The position numbers were made by a program, and so were the translations under genes. Under the pieces are notes generated by a model. The model was not told the origin of the DNA. It saw only the letters and a program-made list of their open reading frames with translations, and searched no databases. From Promicromonospora iranensis (GTDB lineage Bacteria; Actinomycetota; Actinomycetes; Actinomycetales; Cellulomonadaceae), in contig NZ_JAJQMN010000001.1 in the NCBI RefSeq assembly GCF_028994775.1, positions 533,193-597,192 on the forward strand: DNA of 64,000 nt, in the 5' to 3' direction. Numbering within the stretch: position 1 is the stretch's first letter; each line of letters opens with the position of its first letter. This document shows, piece by piece, positions 54,131 through 62,418 of the stretch.

Positions 54131-55132
54131 ATGTCCACGACGGGTGCACCAACACTGGAGATGCTCTGGGAGAGCGACGACCCCGCCGGGGTACTCCTGA
54201 CGCGCTTTGGCCTCACCGACGGCCGCACGGCCCGAGACTGGGTCGCCACCGCGCTCAGCCGGCACTGGGGGATCGAGGTCTCCGACTGCCGGCGAATCGT
54301 GATGAGCGATCACAACGCTCTCGCGTGGCTCACCACGACCTCGGGCGAGCTGGTAGCGAAGTGGTCTGTTGCTCCACCACGTTTCGCCCGGCTGTCGGAA
54401 CTCGCCGAGCTCACGGTCTGGCTCGGCGAACGAGGTGCGCCGGTCTCAGCGCCGATCCTCACGCTCGACGGGAGCGCGCACGTGGAGTCAGGCGGCGCCC
54501 TTCTGATGCTCCAGCGGCTGATCGAGGGCGAACCCCTCGAGGTCACCAACCCGGACCAGATCCGGGCAGCTGGAGCGAGCCTGGCCCGGCTGCACGGTGA
54601 GCTCGCCCGCTACCCACACGCCGGTCGCCTGCTTCAGCACTCGCCGACGCCCGGCAGCTCGCTGCCCGCACGGGTCACGTCGTGGCTCGATGAAAAGCCG
54701 CGGCACGTACCCTCGCCGCTCCTGACCTCCATGCGGCGGCTCTTGGGCACCGCTCCCTCCGAGCCGATGCCCACCCAGCTCCTGCACGGCGACTTCCGAG
54801 CGGCGAACATCCTCTGCGCCGGGCCACGTGTCCTGGCGATCATCGACTTCGAAGAGGCGAGTTTCGACCACCCGATCGCAGAGCTGGCCCGCTCAGCGGT
54901 CATGCTCGGGACGAAGTTCCGCAACTGGGGACCGGTGTCGTCAGGCGTTCGTGCCGCGCTCTTGGCCGGCTACGAGTCGGAGCGACCACTGAGCGCGGCC
55001 GAGTCGCGCTGGTGGGACATCCTCGTCGGCTGGTACTCGCTGACGATGGTCCCGCCGGACCACGACCCGACCGGATGGCTCGCGGCCGCAGCAGAACATC
55101 TGGAACGCGTCGCTCCGGGACGCGCCACATGA
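54131..55132 (+). CDS. Aminoglycoside phosphotransferase (APH) fold protein
   Basis: 333 residues from ATG 54131, with TGTGAT 7 nt upstream. The N-lobe has LVAKWSVAPPRF (ATP lysine); catalytic and metal motifs are LLHGDFRAANIL and AIIDFEEASFDHPIAELARS. Could phosphorylate a small metabolite or an antibiotic; the specific substrate cannot be called. Confidence 0.85.
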   Translation: MSTTGAPTLEMLWESDDPAGVLLTRFGLTDGRTARDWVATALSRHWGIEVSDCRRIVMSDHNALAWLTTTSGELVAKWSVAPPRFARLSELAELTVWLGERGAPVSAPILTLDGSAHVESGGALLMLQRLIEGEPLEVTNPDQIRAAGASLARLHGELARYPHAGRLLQHSPTPGSSLPARVTSWLDEKPRHVPSPLLTSMRRLLGTAPSEPMPTQLLHGDFRAANILCAGPRVLAIIDFEEASFDHPIAELARSAVMLGTKFRNWGPVSSGVRAALLAGYESERPLSAAESRWWDILVGWYSLTMVPPDHDPTGWLAAAAEHLERVAPGRAT

Positions 55133-55274
55133 CGTCGCGCTTTCATCGAGGGGTGGCTGATACGCAGGCTGACCCGATGTGTACCGGGTACCCGCAGCCG
55201 ATCGGGCGGGCCGGCAATGGCCCGCCAACGGCAGACGACGATCAACGCACCAACGAGGCGGCTACGGTGCGCCC

Positions 55275-55661
55275 ATGAGTTACGACATCCTCGCGTTCGA
55301 CCCTGCAGCGGTCGCCGACGCCGACTTCCCTGCGTGGTGGGAGGCGCAGTCCCAGTGGTCCGAGGACCACTCATATGACGACCCAGAAGTGACGACGGCG
55401 AATCTCAGGACCTTCTACAACAAGCTGATCCAGACCTATCCGCCGATGAACGGTCCGGGCGCGCCGGCGTACGAGGCCTGGCATCACGACATCGAGCTCG
55501 TAAGCCAGATGTCGGACTACAGCATCGGCACCTCGCTGGTCTACGGGGCGTTCTCCTGGAGCCGGGCACGGAAGGCGCGAGACACGTTCACAGCGCTGGC
55601 TGCCAAGCACGGAGTGGCTGTCGCCATGGTCAGCGACGACGGATCGATCCTGCGGCCGTGA
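55275..55661 (+). CDS. Conserved hypothetical protein
   Basis: 128 residues: MSYDILAFDPAAVADADFPAWW, DHSYDDPEVTTANLRTFYNKL, YPPMNGP, DYSIGTSLVYGAFSWSRARK and a C-terminal HGVAVAMVSDDGSI. Matches a recurring actinobacterial family of unknown function, possibly immunity-type. TACGGT ends 6 nt before the ATG. The next gene starts within its stop. Confidence 0.75.
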   Translation: MSYDILAFDPAAVADADFPAWWEAQSQWSEDHSYDDPEVTTANLRTFYNKLIQTYPPMNGPGAPAYEAWHHDIELVSQMSDYSIGTSLVYGAFSWSRARKARDTFTALAAKHGVAVAMVSDDGSILRP

Positions 55662-55987
55662 TGGAAGCCCGCCCGCAGATCGTGTGCCTGTGCGGCTCGA
55701 CTCGGTTCGCTGAGCAGTTCCGCGCGGTGAATCGTGACCTGACCCTCGCCGGGGCAATCGTCGTCGCACCCGCTGAGTTCGAGCGCGCCACCGACCGGAT
55801 CACCGACGAGCAGAAGGCTGCGCTCGGCACGCTGCACCTCGCGAAGATCGACCTTGCCGACCGCATCGTCGTGATCAACCCAGGCGGGTACATCGGGGAG
55901 TCCACGCGACGCGAGATCCGCTACGCGCACCAGACCGGGAAGCCGGTGGAGTACACCGACGCCCTCGACGGCGTCATCAACCCCTGA
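55661..55987 (+). CDS. Nucleoside 2-deoxyribosyltransferase-like protein
   Basis: 108 residues beginning IVCLCGSTRFAEQFRAVNRDL, then HLAKIDLADRIVVINPGGYIGESTRREIRYA. This is the small Rossmann-like fold of deoxyribosyltransferase and DUF4406 proteins. Its ATG shares an A with the stop of the preceding gene (TGATG), so the two form a pair. Confidence 0.8.
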   Translation: MEARPQIVCLCGSTRFAEQFRAVNRDLTLAGAIVVAPAEFERATDRITDEQKAALGTLHLAKIDLADRIVVINPGGYIGESTRREIRYAHQTGKPVEYTDALDGVINP

Positions 55988-56034
55988 CCACGCTCGCACG
56001 ACCGGCATCCTGCCGGCCCCTACTGACACGCCAA

Positions 56035-56075
56035 GCAGGTCAGAGCGTTCAAAGCGGACGAGCCGGTCTGTACGC
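56035..56075. repeat. Island repeat copy A (RNase P RNA 3'-end-like)
   Basis: GCAGGTCAG, 7 variable bases, then the 25-bp core at 56051-56075 beginning AAAGCGGACGAGCCGG. On the minus strand the core reads as the end of bacterial RNase P RNA (GTACAGACCGGCTCGTCCGC). The copy lacks the CCGGGTTCT extension seen in copies B and C. Confidence 0.8.
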
Positions 56076-56112
56076 GTACCGGCGCGCCCTGTCCTCCTGA
56101 GAGCCCACCGAC

Positions 56113-56964
56113 CTACTGCGCTGTGTGCGCCAGCACGGCTGTAGCAACCTCTGCGTGTACCCGGCTGGGGAGCTCCGCGCCGACCCCGTCGACGACCAAC
56201 AGGGTTGCGCCGGGGATCTCTTCGGCCAGCGCCTTCGCATTGCCCACCGGGAAGAACGGGTCGGCCGCGCCGTGCACGACCAGCGTGGGTGCGGTGATCT
56301 CCCGGAGCCGCTCGCGCCAGCGTGGTTTGCAGTCCAGTTTCGAGAACACCGTGCTCAGCAGGCCGTTGCGCGCCGACGCCGGGTGCGGACCGGAACGATC
56401 GAGAACATGTGCCGCGTGGGCACGGGCCTCGGCCGCGTCGAAGTGCGGCGAGCCGGAGAACACGCGAGCCGCGGTCACCGCACCGTCCAGGATCGACGAG
56501 CGGTCGGTCCAGTCAACCGGTTGGGCGCTGCTGAAGTGGGCGAAGATCGCCGGGGAGTGCTCAGGCAGGTCGTCGTCGACCGGCCCCGGCGCGACCGGAC
56601 GTGTGCCCACCAGCACGAGCGAAGCGACCCGTGACGGATGGTCCAGGGCCAGGAGTTGCGCGATGAAGCCTCCGGTCGCCATTCCTACGATGTGCGCACG
56701 AGAGATGCCGAGGCCGTCGAGCACGCCGACGGCGTCGGCGACGAGGTCGCGCAGAGTGTATCCGGGGGAATCGGGATCGACGGTGGTCGATCGACCGGCG
56801 TCCCGCAGGTCGTAGCGGATGACGAACCGGCCGGTGAGCCGCTCCACGAACTCGTCGTCCCAGGTGGCGATGGTGGTACCGATCAGCAGAAGGGGGATGT
56901 CAGTCGGCAGGCCGGCCGTGTCGACGCACAGTTCGACGTCGCGGACCGGAAGTAGGGTCTCCAT
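56113..56964 (-). CDS. Alpha/beta hydrolase fold protein lacking the nucleophile and catalytic His
   Basis: 283 residues resembling RdmC-type esterases: FVIRYDLRDAGRST, IVGMATGGFIAQLLALDHPSRV and HGAADPFFP. The nucleophile elbow has Ala96 where Ser is expected, and the catalytic His position (GMGHELP in relatives) is Ala263 in GVGAELP. Asp235 remains. The frame is intact, so it may be a non-catalytic binder rather than a pseudogene. Flanked by repeats A and B. Confidence 0.85.
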   Translation of the reverse strand: METLLPVRDVELCVDTAGLPTDIPLLLIGTTIATWDDEFVERLTGRFVIRYDLRDAGRSTTVDPDSPGYTLRDLVADAVGVLDGLGISRAHIVGMATGGFIAQLLALDHPSRVASLVLVGTRPVAPGPVDDDLPEHSPAIFAHFSSAQPVDWTDRSSILDGAVTAARVFSGSPHFDAAEARAHAAHVLDRSGPHPASARNGLLSTVFSKLDCKPRWRERLREITAPTLVVHGAADPFFPVGNAKALAEEIPGATLLVVDGVGAELPSRVHAEVATAVLAHTAQ

Positions 56965-57080
56965 GCCTAGGAGACCGCGGGACGTGGCAGAACTCATCGG
57001 GCATGCGCGGCGCGGCATGTACCGATGACTCAGGGCCGCGGTCGTGGTCCACCTGGGATGTGCGGCGCGAGGAGCGGACC

Positions 57081-57440
57081 ATGGCAGTGATCGACGACGT
57101 TCGGCCCCTGGGCTCGGAGCTGGAACGCTCGTACACGGTGTACGTACGCGGCAGGTTGAAGTTTCGCGTCAAGCAGATCGTCTACGTGGCGTTCTCCTGC
57201 GACGAGCGCGTGATGGGCTTCGCGTTCCCGAAGGAGGAGCGGGCGGCGCTGGTCGCGAGCGAGCCGCAGAAGTTTCAGCTGCCGTCGGCGTCGGACATGC
57301 GCTTCAACTGGATCCATGCGGACCTTGCGGCACTCGACCGAGCCGAGGCTCGCGAGCTGGTCGTGGACGCATGGCGCATGGTCGTTCCCCAGAAGATCTC
57401 TCAGGCCTACGACCTGGCGCATCCCGACGGCCCGGACTGA
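57081..57440 (+). CDS. MmcQ/YjbR family protein
   Basis: 119 residues with FKVKQIVYVAF-like strand (FRVKQIVYVAFSCDERVMGF), AFPKEERAALVASEPQKF, and DLAALDRAEARELVVDAWRMV. The family has a double-wing DNA-binding fold and an unclear function. GGAGCGGACC precedes the ATG. Confidence 0.85.
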   Translation: MAVIDDVRPLGSELERSYTVYVRGRLKFRVKQIVYVAFSCDERVMGFAFPKEERAALVASEPQKFQLPSASDMRFNWIHADLAALDRAEARELVVDAWRMVVPQKISQAYDLAHPDGPD

Positions 57441-57538
57441 CGCCGCCGCTTCGGGCCGACGGCCACCAGGCCGTGTCCGGTGTATCGCAGGGTCAGAGCG
57501 CGATGGCTGCGATCGCAAGCCGCTCGAGAGACGTCGTA

Positions 57539-57592
57539 GCAGGTCAGACTGTTGAAAGCGGACGAGCCGGTCTGTACGCCGGGTTCTCCCGG
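57539..57592. repeat. Island repeat copy B (RNase P RNA 3'-end-like)
   Basis: GCAGGTCAG, variable bases, then a 38-bp stretch (57555-57592) identical to copy C. Homology with C goes on more weakly for about 100 bp (GTTGGAA near 57649). Confidence 0.85.
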
Positions 57593-57709
57593 AGGGTGTA
57601 CCGGTATGTCTCGCGGTGTCCGACGAGTTGGTTGGGCGCCGCGGGGTCGTTGGAACTTCGCGGTTCTGCCGGGTCCGGGGCGCGTTGGTGGAGGTGGCGT
57701 CGGATGGCC

Positions 57710-57921
57710 TCAGACGGCGGTTATGTGCACCTCGCACTCGGGCGCCTTCCACCCGCCCCATTGGTTGTCCTTCGCGCTGGTGAGCAACCTCAGGTACCCC
57801 ACTCCGCCACGCTCAGGACTCGACCGGCGGGGGCTTCTGTCCGTAGCCACTCGCTCAGCGCCTCCGCGTTCTCATTGTCGTCCACGTCGACCGAGATCAT
57901 CACGTTCGCCACCCAGCTCAT
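57710..57921 (-). pseudogene. Frameshifted small gene
   Basis: Starts MSWVANVMISVDVDDNENAE and runs to LSVAEWGT then TGA at 57790. The next frame continues LRLLTSAKDNQWGGWKAPEC to a stop at 57710. I recall longer actinobacterial homologues that continue past PECDVW; so this copy is frameshifted and probably truncated. Confidence 0.6.
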
Positions 57922-57951
57922 AGCGATCGTTCTACCGGAGCGGACAGCAGG

Positions 57952-58131
57952 TCACCACAGGATGGGGTCGAGCTGGCCCTGAGCGGTCATGAGCAGAACG
58001 TGGGTCTCGCGAGAGGCGTTCCGGGTGCTGGCGTTCGCGACGACGATGAGCCCGGACCTGGCCGCCGTGGGGAAGAACGCCGCGTGTTTCGTTTTCTCTG
58101 CTGCCCGTGATAGAAACGCCTGATCGGGCAT
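57952..58131 (-). CDS. Small ORF or C-terminal gene fragment
   Basis: 59 codons: MPDQAFLSRAAEKTKHAAFF, then TAARSGLIVVANASTRNASR and a final LDPILW. Third-position GC use fits coding sequence, but the upstream end lacks a ribosome site, and it may be the tail of a deleted gene. Not recognised. Confidence 0.4.
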   Translation of the reverse strand: MPDQAFLSRAAEKTKHAAFFPTAARSGLIVVANASTRNASRETHVLLMTAQGQLDPILW

Positions 58132-58192
58132 CTACGCAGGTCGCCCCAGATTTCGATGGATAATTTAGATGGATGTCGACGGGTGGAGGGGC

Positions 58193-59425
58193 ATGCCTGA
58201 CCTGGAACCGCAGCGGAGCGGGGGCCGGGTCGCGCTGGTGGACCTGACCGGTGCAGAGGACATGACTGCGGCACTGCGCAAGCTGCAGGACCAGTGGGGG
58301 CCGGTGGCCCCCGTGGACCTGGAGCCAGGCGTACCGGGCTGGCTCGTGCTGGGGCACGCCGAGGTCATGGAGGTGATGCGCACGGAGAGCGTCTTCGCCC
58401 GGAACCCACGGCACTGGAGAGAGCAGCTACCACCGCAGTCGACCCTGCACGCCATCCTGTCCCCGACCGGACGGCGGAACCTGTACTTCTCGGACGGCGC
58501 GGAGCACCGGCGGCTGCGGCTCCCGGTGGACGAGGCGTTCGCCGACATGGACGAGGTCCGGACGGCAGCGCTCGTGCGCGTCGTCTGCGCCCGGCTCATC
58601 GACTCGTTCGCCGCCAAGGGCAGTGCGGACCTGATGGGCGAGTATGCGGCGGCGGTGTCGTTCCTGGCGGTGTCGGGCATGTTCGGCTTCGACGAGCGGC
58701 AGGGGGTCGACCTGTTGCGCTGCGCGAGCGAGATCTTCGGGCACGGCGGCGATCCCGTGTCAGCCCTGGTCCGGATGGACCAGATCGTGATGGACCACGT
58801 CATCGCGACCCGGGCGGAGCCAGGCCCGAACCTGACCACCAGCTTCATCAAGCACCCGAGTTTCGAGGACGACACCGAGATCGTGCACTCCATGGTGATC
58901 GCGATCTGCGCGGCCAACGAGATGCTCGTGACCTGGATCGCGGCCACACTTCGCCGCATGCTCACCGACCCCCGGTACACCGGCCGCGTCACCGGCGTGC
59001 GCCGCGGCCTGGACGACGCGATGGACGAGACGCTGTGGAGCGAGCCGCCCGTGGCGAACCTGCCCGCCCGCTACGCCGTGACCGACTGCACCCTCGGCAC
59101 GGCGCGGATCCGCGCCGGCGACGCGATAGTGATGGGCGTGGCCGCCGCGAACAACGACCCGCGGGTACGCACCAGCGACGACCTCTTCGAGGCGGGCAAC
59201 CGGTCACACCTGTCCTTCGGCGTCGGGCCGCACGCGTGCCCCGCCAAGCGCCCCGGGCGGCTCGTGGTCAAGATCGCGGTGGAGAGCCTCATGGAGCGGC
59301 TCGACCTGAGGCTCACCGACCCTGTGGTGAAGTGGGCGCCATCGCCGTGGTCGCGCTACCCGTCCACGCTGCCGGTGACGTTCACTCCCGAGCGCCAGGC
59401 CGCCCGCACGCCTGCCCGCGTCTGA
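58193..59425 (+). CDS. CYP157-like cytochrome P450 without ExxR arginine
   Basis: 410 residues from ATG 58193, chosen for GGAGG four bases upstream; ATG 58169 is an alternative adding 8 residues. The heme loop LSFGVGPHACPAKRPGR has Cys349. The K-helix motif reads DETLW (Glu279 to Trp282) where P450s have ExxR, and the I-helix has AANEML without the usual acid-Thr pair. Streptomyces CYP157 enzymes share the ExxW replacement (EQSLW in CYP157C1). Such P450s occur beside conservon genes. Activity is doubtful; substrate unknown. Confidence 0.88.
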   Translation: MPDLEPQRSGGRVALVDLTGAEDMTAALRKLQDQWGPVAPVDLEPGVPGWLVLGHAEVMEVMRTESVFARNPRHWREQLPPQSTLHAILSPTGRRNLYFSDGAEHRRLRLPVDEAFADMDEVRTAALVRVVCARLIDSFAAKGSADLMGEYAAAVSFLAVSGMFGFDERQGVDLLRCASEIFGHGGDPVSALVRMDQIVMDHVIATRAEPGPNLTTSFIKHPSFEDDTEIVHSMVIAICAANEMLVTWIAATLRRMLTDPRYTGRVTGVRRGLDDAMDETLWSEPPVANLPARYAVTDCTLGTARIRAGDAIVMGVAAANNDPRVRTSDDLFEAGNRSHLSFGVGPHACPAKRPGRLVVKIAVESLMERLDLRLTDPVVKWAPSPWSRYPSTLPVTFTPERQAARTPARV

Positions 59426-59742
59426 CCTGCCCCTGGAGCGTCAGACGGCATCGACGTGCGCCTTGCCGTTCACGCAAGTCTTCGTGCGGTGTCGTTCGTG
59501 ACGAACTGACAGGGGGTCTTCGACACCGGGGTCGGCGTGGCAGGCGGTTGCCGAGGCTGCCAGGTTGCGCCAACGGCGCACAAGACTACCCGCACCGTCA
59601 CATGGCTTTCTCGTAGTCACTTCTTTACGCAATGGTCACACAACGACCCGCAAGGGCCGAATGTTCTGCCCGGTATGCACGTTATGTTTAACGTTGTCCG
59701 TCGGCAGACGAGATGGTGTCTTGGCTGAAGAAGGAGCCCCCA
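59426..59742 (+). promoter_or_regulatory. Region between the P450 genes with an inverted repeat
   Basis: 317 bases without a credible gene. ACGTTA-TGTT-TAACGT (59679-59694) is a perfect 6-4-6 inverted repeat about 50 bases before the fusion start, in a lower-GC stretch; it may be an operator or a promoter part. Confidence 0.35.
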
Positions 59743-61884
59743 GTGCCTGACCACACCGGTAGATCCCGCAAGACGACAGACGCCGTCGCAGCCAGTTCGG
59801 ACCGCGAGTCCCGCCGCCGCGTGACCAAGCTGATCCGGCACCTGAGCACGCCCGAAGGGCGCGCCGACCCCCACGCCGTCTACGACGAGCTGCGGGCCAT
59901 GGGCCCGGCGGTACGCATGCCGTGGGGAGCCTGGATGGTCACCTCGCACGGCGCGAGCCACGAGGTGCTCAGCGGATCCGGCTGGCGCACCGTGGACGCC
60001 GCCTGGCGCACCGTGCGCCAGCCGACGTGGGTGCGGCACCCGGGCCTGAAGTTCCTGCACGACTCCGCGCTCGGCACCAACCCGCCCGGGCACGCCGGGC
60101 TGCGCCGCAGCCTTGGCTCGTTCGTCTCGCCGCAGTCGGTCGCTGACCTCACACCGCAGATCGTCCAGACCGTCCACGAGTACCTCGACCGGTTCGATGC
60201 GGTGCTGCGCGCCGACGGCGAGGCGGACTTCGGGGCCCTGGTCGGCGACCGGCTGCCCATGGCGGTGCTCTGCATCGTTCTCGGGCTGCCGCGCGAGGAC
60301 ATCCCGCTGCTGTGCGAGATGAGCCGCATGCTCTCGAACGTGCACGACCTCGCGCCGAGCAAGGCGCGGATGGCGCAGGCCGACCGCGCGGGCAAGCTGT
60401 GGAACGCATACTGGGAACAGCTCGTAGCCCAGCCCAGACCCCGGCTCACGGAGGACTCACCGCTGGGAGAGTGGCTCGACACAGAGACCGACCCCGCGGT
60501 GCGCGCGGTGGCCGGCTCCCAGCTCAACGTCATGATCGAGGCGGGCCTCGAGACGACGACGTCCCTGCTGTCCGACGGCGTGGTGCAGCTCCTGCGCCGG
60601 CCCGACCAGGCCACGTGGATGCTCGAGCACCCGGAAGCCGTACACGGCGCCGTCGAGGAGCTGGTCCGCTTCGTATCGCCCGTACAGCTCATGACCCGGT
60701 ACGCAGCGCAGGACACGGAGCTGCCGGGCGGCATCCCGGTGACAGCCGGGCAGATCGTGCACGCCGTGGTCGCCGCGGCCAACCACGACCCCGACGCCTA
60801 CGACTCGCCGCACGACCTGAACCTCTCGCGCCCGCCCCGCCGCAACCTCGCCTTCGGCGTGGGCATGCACTACTGCCTAGGCGCGCCGCTGGCCCGTCTG
60901 GAAGCGACGACACTGTTCCCCGAGGTGCTGCAGCGGTTCGATCTCGAGTTCGCCGGGCCAGTGGGCTACGACGAGACCCTCGCCTTCCGCGGAACGCGTT
61001 CGGTGCCGGTACGGCGGCGACCCCGTCCAGCCGCGACCGCGGGTGCTGGTGCGGCGGTGGGTGCTGGTGCGGCGGTGGGTGCTGGTGCGGCGGTGGCCGC
61101 TGGTGCGGCGGTGGCCGCTGGTGAGAGCACGGCCGCCGCCGGACCCGTCGTGGTCAACCGCGAGGACGCCGTGCTGGTGGTGACCCTCACGCGGCCCGAC
61201 GGCGACAACCGGCTCGACCGAGCGACGCTGACCGCCCTGGGCGACGTGCTCACGACGCTGCCCGACGACGTCGCCGCCGTCGTGCTGCGCGCCGAAGGGC
61301 GCCACTTCTGCATAGGCGGCGACCTGGACGAGCTCGGCCAGCTCGCCACCAACGACCCCGACGGCTACCGGAACCTCGTCGAGCTCAGCGACGAGGTGCT
61401 GCGCGCCTGGCGCACCTGCCCGGCGGTGACAGTCGCGGCGCTGCACGGCAGCGTCGCCGGAACAGGGCTCGGGCTGGCGGTCGCGAGCGACTTGCGCGTG
61501 GCCGCCGAGGACGCACGGTTCCGCGCGCCCGAGACGGTCGTCAGCATCCCGGTGGGTCCGAGCGAGGTGCTGGACCGCCTGGTCGCCGAGATCGGTTCCG
61601 GCTGGACCCGCGCGATGCTGCTGCTCGGCGATGCCATCAACGCCCAGGAGGCGCTGGAGGGCGGGCTCGTGCAATCCGTCGTCCCGACCGAGAACGTGTG
61701 GGCCGAGGCCAAGCGCCTGGCCCGGCGCATCGCCCGGCGCGACCGGGAAGCCATCCGCGTCACCAAGCAGACGATGGCCCGGCTTCCGCACGACGGTCCC
61801 GATCCGACGGAGGGCACCGACGTGTGGGAGGCACCACTAGCCCAGGCCCTGCGGCGCCGGATCACCCTTGGCGACGCGAGGTAG
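59743..61884 (+). CDS. Cytochrome P450 fused to enoyl-CoA hydratase/isomerase domain
   Basis: 713 residues. GTG 59743 is chosen because AAGGAG lies seven bases upstream; ATG 59713 is less likely. P450 domain about 25-425: I-helix AGLETTTS (267-274), ExxR Glu306-Arg309 (EELVRF), heme loop FGVGMHYCLGAPLARLE with Cys378. A Gly/Ala/Val repeat linker (about 430-467) joins a crotonase domain (468-713): HFCIGGDLDEL and VAGTGLGLAVASDLRVA form the oxyanion hole; one catalytic Glu (Glu597 in APETVVS) is kept while the other is Gly577. It probably oxidises and then hydrates or isomerises one acyl substrate; that is inference. Confidence 0.88.
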   Translation: MPDHTGRSRKTTDAVAASSDRESRRRVTKLIRHLSTPEGRADPHAVYDELRAMGPAVRMPWGAWMVTSHGASHEVLSGSGWRTVDAAWRTVRQPTWVRHPGLKFLHDSALGTNPPGHAGLRRSLGSFVSPQSVADLTPQIVQTVHEYLDRFDAVLRADGEADFGALVGDRLPMAVLCIVLGLPREDIPLLCEMSRMLSNVHDLAPSKARMAQADRAGKLWNAYWEQLVAQPRPRLTEDSPLGEWLDTETDPAVRAVAGSQLNVMIEAGLETTTSLLSDGVVQLLRRPDQATWMLEHPEAVHGAVEELVRFVSPVQLMTRYAAQDTELPGGIPVTAGQIVHAVVAAANHDPDAYDSPHDLNLSRPPRRNLAFGVGMHYCLGAPLARLEATTLFPEVLQRFDLEFAGPVGYDETLAFRGTRSVPVRRRPRPAATAGAGAAVGAGAAVGAGAAVAAGAAVAAGESTAAAGPVVVNREDAVLVVTLTRPDGDNRLDRATLTALGDVLTTLPDDVAAVVLRAEGRHFCIGGDLDELGQLATNDPDGYRNLVELSDEVLRAWRTCPAVTVAALHGSVAGTGLGLAVASDLRVAAEDARFRAPETVVSIPVGPSEVLDRLVAEIGSGWTRAMLLLGDAINAQEALEGGLVQSVVPTENVWAEAKRLARRIARRDREAIRVTKQTMARLPHDGPDPTEGTDVWEAPLAQALRRRITLGDAR
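61042..61131 (+). repeat. 18-bp tandem repeats encoding the fusion linker
   Basis: GGTGCTGGTGCGGCGGTG three times, then a GCC-starting variant and a partial fifth copy. Encodes GAGAAV units; in frame (18 bp), so copy changes alter linker length only. Confidence 0.9.
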
Positions 61885-61939
61885 CGACTCCTCGTCGACG
61901 AAATGCCGGCGGGGCCAGCGACAATGCTGGCCCCGGCAA

Positions 61940-61995
61940 GCGCGCCCGAGACGATCGTCAGCATTCCGGTCGGCCCGAGCGAGGTGCTGGACCGG
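61940..61995 (+). pseudogene. Leftover crotonase fragment
   Basis: About 56 bases encoding APETIVSIPVGPSEVLDR, a diverged copy of residues 596-612 of the fusion (APETVVSIPVGPSEVLDR). It lies 55 bases after that gene. Remnant of a second crotonase domain, or of a P450-crotonase gene, since deleted. Confidence 0.75.
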
Positions 61996-62042
61996 AACTC
62001 GCGGCGACCGTCGTCCTGGCGGTCTGGAGACGGCGACCCGTC

Positions 62043-62345
62043 GACCCGGACGCCGGCAAGTTCACGTTCAAGGAGCACGCCGAGCACTGGCGGACGCTCC
62101 AGGTCCATCGCGGCAACACAGAGGACCAGGTCGACGTGGTTCTTGAGATCCGAACCTACCCACGTTTGGGACACCTGCCGCTAGCCCCGATCGACTCCGA
62201 GGACATCTAGTCGACTTCCACGATCTGCGTCACTACTACGCGAGCCCGCGCATCCGCCACGGCGCGTCCGTCAAGGCGGTTCAGGTACGACTGGGCCACA
62301 AGGACGCGAGTGAGACCCTGGACACCTACTGGTATCACCACGGCC
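62043..62345 (+). pseudogene. Deleted tyrosine recombinase (integrase)
   Basis: N-terminal piece KFTFKEHAEHWRTLQVHRGN and YPRLGHLPLAPIDSEDI (arm/core-binding region) ends at TAG 62208. The next frame begins directly with the C-terminal catalytic piece: FHDLRHYYAS, ASVKAVQVRLGHKDASETLD and TYWYHH, with the HxxRH, LGH and Tyr nucleophile. The middle, including the first catalytic Arg, is missing. The end of the gene is about 75 bp from repeat C. Confidence 0.85.
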
Positions 62346-62418
62346 TTCAGGCCAGGCGACCATGGTGCAACTGCGAACGTGATCTCGCGCCTGGAAGCCT
62401 CCGACTGGTGCTCCGTGC

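Noticed and set aside
58169..58192. Start of the first P450 at ATG 58169
   Set aside because: It is only 2 bases from a TAATTT hexamer and has no ribosome site; ATG 58193 has GGAGG. Not excluded.
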